Of a stretch of 64,000 bases of DNA, positions 45,662 to 55,435 are shown one piece after another. Made by a program: the position numbers and the translations under genes. The stretch is from an uncultured Clostridium sp. (GTDB lineage: Bacteria; Bacillota; Clostridia; TANB77; CAG-508). The stretch is taken from NCBI GenBank assembly GCA_948471035.1, contig CAOKRC010000003.1, positions 49,976 to 113,975 of the forward strand. Direction: 5' to 3'. The notes beneath the pieces are model-generated. The model was not told the DNA's origin. It saw only the letters and a program-made list of their open reading frames with translations, and ran no database searches. Within the stretch, counting starts at the first letter, position 1, and every line of letters begins with the position of its first letter.

Positions 45662-46160
45662 TTATTTTTTGAAAACAAAAAGGTGGAAGTTAATCAAACT
45701 TTCACCTTCAATATTAGCTTTCCATCCGCTTGGAAAAGAAATATCTGGATAATTATTTGCAATATTTTTAGCATAATTATAAGCATTTCCAAAAGAAAGA
45801 TTCCCAGTAACCAAGTTAACACCGGTCAGGGTTCACCATAGGAACAATATAAATAGAAACAGTATCAAAAATTCTGCGAGCACTATATCCATAAATAGTG
45901 GAATTATTAGTATAAGCTACACAAAAATCCTCAATAAATTTCATTAAAACAGGAGTGGCAATCCATTCATTGGCATGAAAAGAAGCATTATAAAACACTT
46001 CTTTTGGACCTCTACCAATCCTAAAATAAACAAGAGCATTACCAAGAACACTATCGCCAATACTATCTATGTATAAAAAAGGAAAAGCATTCTTTAGTGC
46101 ATACATATTATTAAGTAAAACATCATAACTATAAGAAACATTAGTAGAAACAATACCCAT
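45662..46160 (-). pseudogene. N-terminal half of the split M14 carboxypeptidase gene; one CGG shift
   Basis: 165 residues as it stands, of which the last 14 or so are read from island DNA before a chance stop. Metal ligands are in SFHANEW (HxxE, about 69-73), substrate binding in SARRIFDTV, then MVNPDGVNLVTG, where the Gly is C-GGT at 45824-45821. Plain reading stops two codons on. [11 protein letters not shown] then meets the island core. The partner half is 38148-38615. The gene resembles gamma-D-glutamyl-diaminopimelate endopeptidases acting on peptidoglycan, often linked to sporulation or germination in Firmicutes. Confidence 0.9.
45683..45707. other. Right attachment site of the island
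   Basis: Arm GTGGAAGTTAATCAA (45683-45697), five bases, then core CACCT (45703-45707). It mirrors the left site. Confidence 0.85.
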
Positions 46161-46200
46161 ATAATCACCTAAAACATATTATGAAAAAATAATAAAAAAG

Positions 46201-46621
46201 TTACAAATAATCTATTGTACTAAAAATTTCTACAAAATGCTTAGCAGTTTTAGCGTATTTTAAATTTGAATCTAAATATTCCCTTTTATCAGTAACAAAA
46301 ATAAGCAACCCGATCTACAATCTTATTATGAATAATAGGCAAAACAATTTGAGATTTATATTTAGAAATATCATCACCTTCAACAATAGGAATAATAGTA
46401 TCCATAGAAATATTCATATAATCCACATAATATGGGTCAAAAGTATATAAATATAAAAGTTTTTTTAAACTATCATGTAAATTTTTATTCAAATAATCAT
46501 TATCATCAGTAGAGGCTACAAAAACAACTTTATTTAAATCAGTTAAAATAATAGTTGAACGAGACAAAAGCATGGAATTATTCAAAAATTCAATTAAATT
46601 ATTCGTAATATACAACTTCAA
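46201..46621 (-). CDS. SpoVT C-terminal-like (GAF-type) protein; one CGG +1 shift
   Basis: 139 residues. The fold pattern (STIILTDLNKVVFVAS, then IVLPII, then DGLLIFVTDKREYLDSN and a long final helix KTAKHFVEIFSTI) resembles the GAF-like sensor half of the sporulation regulator SpoVT, without the AbrB DNA-binding domain. CGGG at 46312-46309 must shift to give IVDGLLIFVTD; otherwise the protein ends seven codons later without its last strand and helix. Start after TAGGAGGTAATTG. It lies 40 bp after the M14 gene start on the same strand, upstream of it, so the two probably form one unit. Confidence 0.75.
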
Positions 46622-46673
46622 TTACCTCCTATATATATATTATAAGTTAAGTTTTACTAAAATGCAACAAAAT

Positions 46674-46788
46674 TATGGCAATCGCTTAAAAAACTTCTAC
46701 ATATTGAAAATACTCAATTCTTATTTTTTTTGTAAAAATTTAAAACCTTGATTTTTCTAAGATAAAAATTTTTTAAGCGATTGCCATA
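46674..46788. mobile_element. 115-bp MITE, copy 2 (inverted relative to copy 1)
   Basis: Same 20-bp terminal inverted repeats (TATGGCAATCGC...) and the same length as 18349-18463, with the interior reverse-complemented. Confidence 0.85.
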
Positions 46789-46883
46789 CAACAAAATACA
46801 TAAAAAATCTGCATGTATACATGGTTAAAAACTGCATACCATATTCGTATAATTTTTCTAGTAGAAAAATAAAGGAGATAAAT

Positions 46884-47213
46884 ATGGGAGCATTTGATAG
46901 ATTTTGGAAAAGAGAGCCATTACTAAAAAAGACAATAGAGATAGATGATGACCTATATGAAAAAATAGATATATTATCTAAAAACGTATATCATACATCA
47001 ACAAATCAGTTAATCAATGGATGCATAGAAGAACTATTAAAAACAAAAAACGTAAAGCTATATGAAAAAGAAACAGATAAAATGTCAGTACAACATTCAT
47101 TATTAATAAGAGAATCATTTTTTAAAGGTTTAGAAGAATTAAGAGAAAAATACAATATATCTATTTATAAACTAGTAAATATAGCAATAAAAAATGCATT
47201 AGATGAAATATAA
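46884..47213 (+). CDS. Ribbon-helix-helix-like small protein
   Basis: 109 residues from the ATG after AAAGGAGAT; a longer in-frame start at 46821 has no ribosome site. KKTIEIDDDLYEKIDILSKN and the later helices (TSTNQLINGCIEELL) suggest a ribbon-helix-helix fold. A second half (SVQHSLLIRESFFKGLEELREKYN) may be a repeat of it. Such proteins bind DNA as antitoxins or regulators. Assignment is from pattern only. Confidence 0.55.
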   Translation: MGAFDRFWKREPLLKKTIEIDDDLYEKIDILSKNVYHTSTNQLINGCIEELLKTKNVKLYEKETDKMSVQHSLLIRESFFKGLEELREKYNISIYKLVNIAIKNALDEI

Positions 47214-47380
47214 GTAAAAAAAATATTATGGTGTGAGTGTTTTATATGTCTATTAACATAGCTAAATACAAAAGAATCTACTAGAGAAATGAGTAAACAA
47301 AACATTGATAATCATGTAAACATGCCAATATGTCGAAATTGGATTTGAAATGTCGAAAAAAATAGGATATTATTTCTAAT

Positions 47381-47701
47381 ATGAAAAAAGAAGAATTATA
47401 TTACCAAATGTTAAACATTGGAATAAAAGTAAAGAAGATAAAAAACATAGATGAGAAGTTAGATAAAATCGTAGAAAAATACTATGGTAGAAATATCTAT
47501 TTTAATCCATATTTAAATTCAAAAAATAAGCTAGCAAGAATGATTATAGAAGGAGAATTTCCTACAGTAGAAGAATGGAATAAAATAGCAGAAGAAGAAG
47601 GGTATCTATCACATATTTCACTAGAATATATAGGGGAATGCAATTGGAAAGAGTTAAAAATTAAATTAATAAAAGAAATAAAACAAATATTGCTAGAATA
47701 A
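47381..47701 (+). CDS. Unrecognised small cytoplasmic protein
   Basis: 106 residues, Lys/Glu/Ile-rich, soluble and helical, with no motif recognised. No clear GGAGG lies before the ATG, so the start is uncertain. Its end overlaps a strong bidirectional terminator shared with the converging gene at 47725. Confidence 0.55.
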   Translation: MKKEELYYQMLNIGIKVKKIKNIDEKLDKIVEKYYGRNIYFNPYLNSKNKLARMIIEGEFPTVEEWNKIAEEEGYLSHISLEYIGECNWKELKIKLIKEIKQILLE

Positions 47702-47719
47702 TATTTATTATTCTAGCAA
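47690..47719. terminator. Bidirectional terminator
   Basis: TTGCTAGAATAAT/ATTATTCTAGCAA with a four-base loop, between converging genes. Confidence 0.9.
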
Positions 47720-47724
47720 TTATT

Positions 47725-50700
47725 TTATCCAACAGACTCTTCATTATTTTTACAAAGAATTTGAGAAACAATATTAATAGGTTCATCATCTTCCTCATGT
47801 TTGGAAGCAAATCCAAAGAATCCTTTTTTCATTTTGCTTTTTGCTACACTATAATCAACAACAGAACTTCTTTGTTCATTAGCTTCAGCACGTTTTGTAT
47901 GTATTATCTTATTATCTTTAGAGTTATCATCTTCTTTAACAGTCTTCTTAACTTTATCAGTTTTAGCTATTTTAGTAGAGCTATCCTTAGATTTATCAGT
48001 TTTAGTAGCTTTAACAGCTTTCTCTTTAACGATTTCATCTTTTTCAATAGCCTTATCAGTTTTAGCTACTTTAACAGTTTTCTCTTTAACGATTTTTTCT
48101 TTTTCAATAGTCTTATCAGCTTTAGTAGCTTTAACAGCTTTCTCCTTAATAGCTTCTTCTTTTTCAATAGATTTATCAGCCTTGTCTATTTTAATAGAGT
48201 TATATTTATTATCAGTTTCATTTTTATCAATAACTTCAATAGTTTCAATAGGTTTATTAGTAGTTTCTAAATTATCAGCTATCGTATCTTTAACAGTATT
48301 TACATCTGCTATATTCTTTTCAGTAGTAATACTATTATCTAAAATTTCATTATTTTGATTCATATTATTAGAATTTGAGTTATTTAAATCATATACATTC
48401 TTTAAGTAATCTTTCATTCTAACAACTTTATCATCTAATTTCCTAATATCTGTAACCTTAATATTTCTTTCAGTATTTTCTTTAACCATCTTTTTAATTA
48501 AAGTTTCATTATCCTTAGATTTTCTTTCTAAATAATCAAATTTAGAATTTATAGTTTCCAATTGTTTATAAATATTTGAAACAGCTGATAATACATCATT
48601 ATTATTAATATTAGAAATTCCATCTTTCAAATTAGTAAACTCATTGTTTTGGGAATTAATAGCATTCTCATAAGAAGATTTGATAGTATTTAATTCATTT
48701 AAAAGTAAACTAAAATTATCTTCCAATTTAAAATTAGAAATCGTATTATCAAGTTCTGCTCTAAAATTAGCAATTTTATTATCAAGTTCTGCAATATATT
48801 CAGTTTGAAGCATAATAGCATCTTGATAAGTAGCCTTAATACTATTTAGTTCATCCAAAACAATATTAAAATCATCATCAATACCAAGATTAGCAATCCT
48901 ATTATCAAGTTCTGCAACACATTGAGTTTGATAATTAATAGCATTTTCATAAGAAGATTTAATATTATTTAATTCATCTAAAATATTATTAGAATTATTT
49001 TCAAGTCTTTCATCGATGTATGCATTTTGATAAATAATAGAATCTTCATAAGAATCTTCAATATTATTTAATTTATCCAAAATAGCACTTGAATTATTTT
49101 CTAACTTTTTATCAAAGTGTTCATTATGAGAACTAATGGAATTCTCATAAGAAGTTTTCATATTATTTAGTTCATCTAAAATAGCATTTGAATTATTTCT
49201 AACCTTTCTTGCAATATATTCATTTTGAGAGCTAACACCATCTTCATAAGAAGTTTTAAACTTATACAATTCATCTAAAACAGCATTAGAATTATCTTCA
49301 ACTTTGTCAGAAATGTATTCAGTTTGAGAGTTAACAGCATCTTCATAAGAAGTTTTAAACTTATACAACTCATCTAAAACAGCATTAGAATTATCTTCAA
49401 CTTTGTTAGAGATATATTCAGTCTGCGAGCTAATACCATCTTCGTAAGAAGTCTTAATATTATTCAATTCATTTAAAATAGAATTAAAATTATCTGTAAC
49501 ATTAAAGCTTGCAATCCTATCATTTAAGTCAGCAATATATTCATCAATATATTCAGTTTGAGAACTAATAGCATTTTCATAAGAAGTCTTAATATTATTT
49601 AGTTCATCTAAAATAGAAGCAGTATTAGTATCACCATCAACATCAATATTAGAAATCTTACTATCAAGTTCTGCAATATAATCATTTTGATAATTAATAG
49701 CATCTTCATAAGAAGCCTTAATACTATTTAACTCATCTAAAATAGCATTTGAATTTTCTTCTAATCTAAAATTAGAAATTTTATCATCTATTACAGCGAT
49801 ATATTCATTTTGAGTATCAATATTAGTTTGATATAATTCTTTAATATTTTCGATTTGTTTCATAATAGAAGAAGCATTTTCGTTTTTATAAACCACATCA
49901 AGAGAATCCTGTACAACATTTTTGTAAAGTCCCTTAAGTTCAGCAATATCCTTAGAATTATCTAAAAGTATATTTGAAAATTTAGATAATTCATTATTAT
50001 TATAACTATTACTGTTATCTATATTATCTGTATTAGGAGTAAGTTCTTCTTGTAAAATTTCAGTATCTAGCAAAATATCATCACTTATACAAAGTACATT
50101 ATCAAGCAAAGAATCATCAATATCGTCATTTAAATCAAAACCAACATTAACTTCATTATGATTTCCATAGTAATATTTATTTTGATAAGACTTAGCACTT
50201 ATTGGCATCTTATTAATAATAACACCGCCAATATTTCCACCAACAATTGTAATAGATTTCTTAATTTTATTTAAAGTGTCAAGTTTCGTCATCTTGGCAG
50301 CGGTAACAATAACAGTGGTATCAACAATCTTAGATAAAATAACACTATCAGTTACTAAAGTACAAGGCGTTCCATCACAAATAACCATATCATACTGAGT
50401 ATTAAGAGCTTCTAAAAATCTTCTCATATTAATAGAAGATAACAATTCAGAAGGATTTGGTGGAACATCACCAGAAGTCATAACATGTAAATTAGGAACA
50501 CCACTCTTTTGAATATAATTATTAATATTAACAGAAGTTCCATTAATTCCAATATTAGATAACACATTAGATAAACCAGCATTATTCATAAGATTAAAAA
50601 TTTTATGAACTCTACCTTTTCTCATATCAGCATCAACTAAAATAACCTTTTTACCAGATTTTGCAAAAGAAACAGCAAGGTTAGAAGAAACAAAACTTTT

Positions 50701-51537
50701 TCCTTCACCCATAGAACCACTAGTTACTAATATAGTATTAAGTTTCTTATTTTGAATTGAAAACATAATATTAGTTCTAAAAGTTTTAAAGCACTCAGCA
50801 ATAGGAGATTTTGGTTCTGCATTAACAATCAATTCACTAAAGGTTTTAGATTGATTATCTAAATATTTAGGGATAGTAGATAAAACAGGAAGTTTAGTAT
50901 AATATTCCACTTCATGTTCAGATTTTATAGTAGTATCAAGTAAATAGACAATAACAACTATTCCTAAACTTGCAAAAATTCCAATAAATACAAATATGGT
51001 AATATCCTTAAAATGATTAATATTATAAGGGATATCATTAACTTTAGCCATATCAATAGTATAAACATTATTCATATTATATAAAGATTGAACTTCATTA
51101 GAAAAAACATTTAGTAATTCATTAGTAATACTAGCAGCTAAAAATTTATCTTCATTAATTACACTAATTTTAAATACTTCAGCATTATTAACAGCCTCAA
51201 CAGAAACAAGATTAGATAAATCATTTGCAGAAATATCCAAATCTAAATTATTAATAACCTGTTCTAAAACTTTAGTACTTTTAGCAATTTTAGTATAAGT
51301 AGAAAGCAAATTTTGGTTTAAGGCAATATCAGCCTGAGTTATAGAAAAATCATTATTTTCAGTTCCCAAATTTTCATTTTGTACTAAAACAACAGTTGCA
51401 GAAGAGTTATATAATGGAGTTACATAGTAAAAACTATAAAAACAGCCCATTACAATAAAAAGTATGAGTACAAAACAAATATATAATTTACAATTACATA
51501 AAATCTTAAAAAACCTATTAATATCAAAGTTTTCCAT
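47725..51537 (-). CDS. Wzz/BY-kinase-like membrane ATPase with a long coiled-coil repeat tail
   Basis: 1270 residues. Two membrane helices (about 20-40 and 180-200) bracket a Wzz-like chain-length domain. A ParA/MinD-type ATPase follows with SGSMGEGKS (Walker A, about 275), VDADMRKGRVHKIF and MVICDGTP (Walker B), as in bacterial tyrosine kinases of capsule export. Unusually, another 780 residues follow: about a dozen repeats of some 35 residues built on LDELNNIKTSYE and SQTEYI (about 560-980), then a Lys-rich tail of near-identical KADK/EKEKIVKEK units. The usual C-terminal Tyr cluster is not seen. It may scaffold polysaccharide machinery. The start codon follows AAGGTGATG at ATG 51537. Confidence 0.85.
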   Translation of the reverse strand: MENFDINRFFKILCNCKLYICFVLILFIVMGCFYSFYYVTPLYNSSATVVLVQNENLGTENNDFSITQADIALNQNLLSTYTKIAKSTKVLEQVINNLDLDISANDLSNLVSVEAVNNAEVFKISVINEDKFLAASITNELLNVFSNEVQSLYNMNNVYTIDMAKVNDIPYNINHFKDITIFVFIGIFASLGIVVIVYLLDTTIKSEHEVEYYTKLPVLSTIPKYLDNQSKTFSELIVNAEPKSPIAECFKTFRTNIMFSIQNKKLNTILVTSGSMGEGKSFVSSNLAVSFAKSGKKVILVDADMRKGRVHKIFNLMNNAGLSNVLSNIGINGTSVNINNYIQKSGVPNLHVMTSGDVPPNPSELLSSINMRRFLEALNTQYDMVICDGTPCTLVTDSVILSKIVDTTVIVTAAKMTKLDTLNKIKKSITIVGGNIGGVIINKMPISAKSYQNKYYYGNHNEVNVGFDLNDDIDDSLLDNVLCISDDILLDTEILQEELTPNTDNIDNSNSYNNNELSKFSNILLDNSKDIAELKGLYKNVVQDSLDVVYKNENASSIMKQIENIKELYQTNIDTQNEYIAVIDDKISNFRLEENSNAILDELNSIKASYEDAINYQNDYIAELDSKISNIDVDGDTNTASILDELNNIKTSYENAISSQTEYIDEYIADLNDRIASFNVTDNFNSILNELNNIKTSYEDGISSQTEYISNKVEDNSNAVLDELYKFKTSYEDAVNSQTEYISDKVEDNSNAVLDELYKFKTSYEDGVSSQNEYIARKVRNNSNAILDELNNMKTSYENSISSHNEHFDKKLENNSSAILDKLNNIEDSYEDSIIYQNAYIDERLENNSNNILDELNNIKSSYENAINYQTQCVAELDNRIANLGIDDDFNIVLDELNSIKATYQDAIMLQTEYIAELDNKIANFRAELDNTISNFKLEDNFSLLLNELNTIKSSYENAINSQNNEFTNLKDGISNINNNDVLSAVSNIYKQLETINSKFDYLERKSKDNETLIKKMVKENTERNIKVTDIRKLDDKVVRMKDYLKNVYDLNNSNSNNMNQNNEILDNSITTEKNIADVNTVKDTIADNLETTNKPIETIEVIDKNETDNKYNSIKIDKADKSIEKEEAIKEKAVKATKADKTIEKEKIVKEKTVKVAKTDKAIEKDEIVKEKAVKATKTDKSKDSSTKIAKTDKVKKTVKEDDNSKDNKIIHTKRAEANEQRSSVVDYSVAKSKMKKGFFGFASKHEEDDEPINIVSQILCKNNEESVG

Positions 51538-51626
51538 TCCCATCATCACCTTATGATATCTTATCATATTATAAAAAAAGTGTCAATTTAAAATGAAAAA
51601 TAATACATAAAAATGAGAAAAGTAGA

Positions 51627-52256
51627 TTAATACATAAGAGTAATTCTATTTCCAGACTTTTCGATAAAGCCCTCTTCTTTCAAAACTTTAAGTTCACGCA
51701 TCATAGCACTTCTATCAATACTTAAATAATCTGCCAAATCCGTAAGAGAAAAAGGTATTTTAAAAGACTTACTCATATTTCTCGCAGAAATAATATTAAA
51801 ATATCCAAGCAATTTATCACGAATAGTACGTTTACTTAAAAGTTCAATCCTCATATTCAAATCTATAATCTCATTTAAAAACAATTCAGGTAAATTAATA
51901 AGTAGATTATTATGAAAAGTACAATTATTTTTACATTTTGTTTTAATATCATCATAAATAAAAAATAGAACAGAAGAAGTAGCCTTTGCTTCCACAAGTA
52001 GCTCATTATTAGTACTTACAGGATAAAAAATTTCACCAAAAATATCATTAGTATTAAAATGCTCAACAATAGTTCTATTACCATTATAATCATACCTTAC
52101 AAGGTCAGCTTCACCAGATAAAAGAATGCAAAGTTGATTACGCTTAGCAATATAACTAGTTATAACTTCACCCTTATGAAAAGACTTCTTTTGGACTTTT
52201 GAACACTTTGAATCCAAATCTTTAACAAAATCAGCAACACAAAAATTATTATCCAT
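51627..52256 (-). CDS. Crp/Fnr-family transcription regulator
   Basis: 209 residues: an N-terminal cyclic-nucleotide-binding-like beta barrel (LLSGEADLVRYDYNGNRTIVEHFNTNDIFGE, about 47-77) and a C-terminal winged helix (SLTDLADYLSIDRSAMMRELKVLKEEGFI). No Fnr-type cysteine cluster is evident, so it probably senses a small ligand. It lies directly upstream of the BY-kinase-like gene on the same strand (60 bp before its reading frame), so the two may be one operon or the regulator may control it. AAGGAGAAAC precedes the start. Confidence 0.92.
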   Translation of the reverse strand: MDNNFCVADFVKDLDSKCSKVQKKSFHKGEVITSYIAKRNQLCILLSGEADLVRYDYNGNRTIVEHFNTNDIFGEIFYPVSTNNELLVEAKATSSVLFFIYDDIKTKCKNNCTFHNNLLINLPELFLNEIIDLNMRIELLSKRTIRDKLLGYFNIISARNMSKSFKIPFSLTDLADYLSIDRSAMMRELKVLKEEGFIEKSGNRITLMY

Positions 52257-52549
52257 AAATTAGTTTCTCCTTAAAATAAAACTATAAGAACCATAAAATT
52301 ATATATTTTACATTATACATAAAACCAGAACAAAATGCAACAAAAAACAAAACAGCAGAATTTAGCCAAAAATCGACAAAATAGACACGTAATAAATTTG
52401 TAATATAAATGAAATAAATTAAATTTTGCTAGAAACAAACACTTTCTAAAATTAAAATAAAAATCTTTTGATAATCTGTTGCAATTGCAACGGTAAAATA
52501 AAAAAGTTAAGATATAATAAAACCATAAAATATGGGGGAGGAAATGGGC

Positions 52550-54677
52550 ATGAAAGTTATAAAAAGAGACGGAAGAGCAGTAGATTATGATAGAGAAAAA
52601 ATAGTAGCTGCAATTGAAAAAGCAAATAATGAAGTACGAGCACGTGAAAAAGCAACTAAGGAGGAAATAAAAGAAATACTTCATTATATAGAAGAATTAG
52701 ATAAAAAAAGAATGCTAGTAGAAGACATACAAGACATAATAGAAGAAAAACTAATGGAACATGGAAAATATGAACTAGCTAAAAAATATATAGTATATCG
52801 TTATACAAGAGCCTTAGTAAGAAAACAAAACACAACAGACGAATCAATATTAGGATTAATCAAAAATCAAAACAAAGAACTAGCAACAGAAAACTCAAAC
52901 AAAAATGCAGTACTAGCATCAACACAAAGAGATTATATAGCAGGAGAAGTATCAAAAGACCTAACAAAAAGAATATTATTACCAGAAAAAATATCAAAAG
53001 CACATGAAGAAGGTGCAATACACTTCCATGATGCAGACTACTTCTTACAACCAATATTCAATTGTTGTCTAGTAAATATAAAAGACATGCTAGAAAATGG
53101 AACAGTAATGAATGGAAAACTAATTGAAAGCCCAAAAAGTTTTCAAGTAGCATGTACAGTTACAACACAAATAATAGCAGCAGTAGCATCAAACCAATAT
53201 GGAGGACAAAGTGTTGATTTAAAACACTTAGGAAAATATTTAAGAAAAAGCAAAGATAAATTCACAAAAGAACTAAAAGAAAACTATGAAGGAAAACTAC
53301 CAGAAGAAATAATAGAACAAATAGTAGACCAAAGATTAAGAACAGAGTTATCAGCAGGTGTACAAACAATGCAATATCAAATAAACACATTAATGACAAC
53401 AAATGGACAATCACCATTTGTAACACTATTCTTAAACTTAGATGAAAATGACGAATACATCGAAGAAAACGCAATGATAATTGAAGAAATACTAAAACAA
53501 AGATATAAAGGCATCAAAAATGAAAAAGGAGTATATGTAACACCAGCATTCCCAAAATTAATATATGTATTATATGAACATAATTGCTTAAAAGGTGGAA
53601 AATACGATTACCTAACAAAACTTGCAGTAAAATGCTCATCAAAAAGATTATACCCAGATTACATATCAGCAAAAAAAATGCGTGAAAACTATGAAGGAAA
53701 CGTATTTAGCCCAATGGGATGTAGAAGTTTCCTATCACCTTGGAAAGACGAAAATGGAGAATATAAATTTGAAGGAAGATTTAATCAAGGTGTAGTAAGC
53801 CTAAACCTACCACAAATAGGAATAATAGCAGATGGAGACGAAGAAAAGTTTTGGAAGTTATTAGATGAAAGACTAGAACTATGCTATGAAGCCTTAATGT
53901 GTAGACACTATGCGTTACTTGGAACAAAAACAGATACAAGCCCAATTCACTGGAAATATGGAGCAATTGCAAGATTAGAATCAGGAGAAACAATAGATAA
54001 ACTATTAAAAGGTGGATATTCAACCATATCATTAGGATACATTGGATTATACGAAGTAACAAAACTAATGAAAGGAGTAAGTCATACAACTGAAGAGGGA
54101 GAAGAATTTGCATTAAAAGTAATGAACCATTTAAGACAAACAACAGACCGTTGGAAAAAAGAAACTGGAATAGGATTTGCACTATATGGAACACCAGCAG
54201 AAAGTTTATGCTATAGATTTGCAAGAATAGATAAAGAAAGATTTGGAACAATCAAAGACATAACAGATAAAGGATATTACACAAACACATACCATGTAGA
54301 TGTAAGAGAAAAAATAGATGCATTTGCAAAACTAAAATTTGAAAGTCAGTTCCAAAAAATATCTTCAGGAGGAGCAATCTCATATGTAGAAATACCAAAT
54401 ATGAGAAATAATCTAAAAGCACTTGAAGAAATAGTAAAATTCATATATGATAATATACAATATGCAGAATTCAATACAAAATCAGATTATTGCCATGTAT
54501 GTGGTTTCGATGGAGAAATAATAATAAATGAAGACAACGAATGGGAATGTCCTCGGGTGTGGAAATAAAGACCATAACAAAATGAACGTAACAAGAAGAA
54601 CATGTGGATATCTAGGAGAAAATTTCTGGAACGAAGGAAAAACAAAAGAAATAAAATCAAGAGTTTTACATTTGTAA
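52550..54677 (+). CDS. nrdD: Anaerobic (class III) ribonucleoside-triphosphate reductase; one CGG +1 shift
   Basis: 708 residues. An N-terminal ATP-cone (KVIKRDGRAVDYDREKI, 1-90) is followed by the glycyl-radical barrel (GMQ-type substrate segments such as TNGQSPF). The C-terminus has the zinc site CHVCG and CPGC, then the radical glycine in RRTCGYLG. CGGG at 54554 must shift to Gly to enter CPGCGNKDHNK and reach the glycyl-radical loop. Plain reading stops three codons after the CGG and removes the radical residue and half the zinc site, so an unshifted product would be dead. It makes dNTPs without oxygen. Start after GGGGGAGG at ATG 52550. Confidence 0.97.
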
Positions 54678-54752
54678 TTAGAAGTTGGAAGTTAGAAGTT
54701 AGGAATTATTAAATTATCTGTAGTGATAAAATCAAAATAGGAGGAAAGCAAT

Positions 54753-55301
54753 ATGCACTATGCGACAATAAAAGAATGTGATATAGCAAATGGACCAGGT
54801 GTTAGAGTAAGTGTATTTGTAAGTGGATGTAACCACCACTGCAAAGGATGCTTCAATGAAATAGCATGGAACTTTGAATATGGAAATGAATTTACAGAAG
54901 AAACAATAAATAAAGTATTAAAAGATTTAGATAAAGACTACATAGAAGGGCTATCATTACTTGGAGGAGAACCACTAGAACATGCAAACCAAAAAGGACT
55001 ATTACCACTAGTAAAAAAAGTAAAAGAAAAATTTCCTGAAAAGAGTATATGGTGCTATACAGGATTTGATTATGAAAAAGATGTAATGGGAAACATGTAC
55101 AAAAACTGGGACGAAACAAAAGAACTAATAAATAATATAGATGTAATAGTAGATGGAAAATTTGAACAAGAATTAAAAAATCCATCATTACAATTTAGAG
55201 GTTCAAGCAATCAAAGAATAATAGACGTACAAAAAAGTGTAAAAGAAAACAAAATTATTTGGGCAGATTTAGATAAAGGCGAAATAAAAATGGCAAATTA
55301 A
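54753..55301 (+). CDS. nrdG: Anaerobic ribonucleotide reductase activating protein
   Basis: 182 residues, radical-SAM enzyme. The 4Fe-4S motif is in SGCNHHCKGCFN (CxxxCxxC), followed by SLLGGEPL, the SAM-contacting GGE segment. It installs the glycyl radical on NrdD. TAGGAGG precedes the ATG. It lies 75 bp after nrdD, separated by short direct repeats (GAAGTTGGAAGTTAGAAG). No in-frame CGG. Confidence 0.95.
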   Translation: MHYATIKECDIANGPGVRVSVFVSGCNHHCKGCFNEIAWNFEYGNEFTEETINKVLKDLDKDYIEGLSLLGGEPLEHANQKGLLPLVKKVKEKFPEKSIWCYTGFDYEKDVMGNMYKNWDETKELINNIDVIVDGKFEQELKNPSLQFRGSSNQRIIDVQKSVKENKIIWADLDKGEIKMAN

Positions 55302-55303
55302 AT

Positions 55304-55332
55304 AGTAGGGGTTGCAAGCCATGCAACCCTTT
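55304..55332. repeat. Short hairpin repeat after nrdG
   Basis: GTAGGGGTTGCA/TGCAACCCT-type inverted repeat, related in form to the other GGGG-type short hairpins. Confidence 0.55.
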
Positions 55333-55435
55333 AAAATTACAAAAAAACACAAAAAAAGTGAAAAAAATATATACAAAAAAAAAATTAGTGTTATAATAAA
55401 AAAGTATTAAAAAATGATAAAAAGGGGTTTAAGTT

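Larger units (their letters stand above)
38611..45707. mobile_element. 7.1-kb site-specific island (serine recombinase, GGCC restriction-modification, KAP NTPase)
   Basis: The element interrupts an M14 peptidase gene. Both ends share the core CACCT. Circularising it would form an attP with 15-bp inverted arms around a 16-bp centre, a shape typical of large serine integrases. Cargo in order: small protein, RNase H-like/winged-helix protein, restriction endonuclease, cytosine methyltransferase, KAP NTPase, structured non-coding region, small protein, recombinase. No phage structural or conjugation genes are present, so it is best called a mobile defence island. Its own genes use the CGG shift, so it has evolved in hosts with this decoding. 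Confidence 0.9.

Noticed and set aside
38611-45707. Prophage remnant
   Set aside because: No structural, lysis or packaging genes are present; only a recombinase, defence genes and small unknowns.
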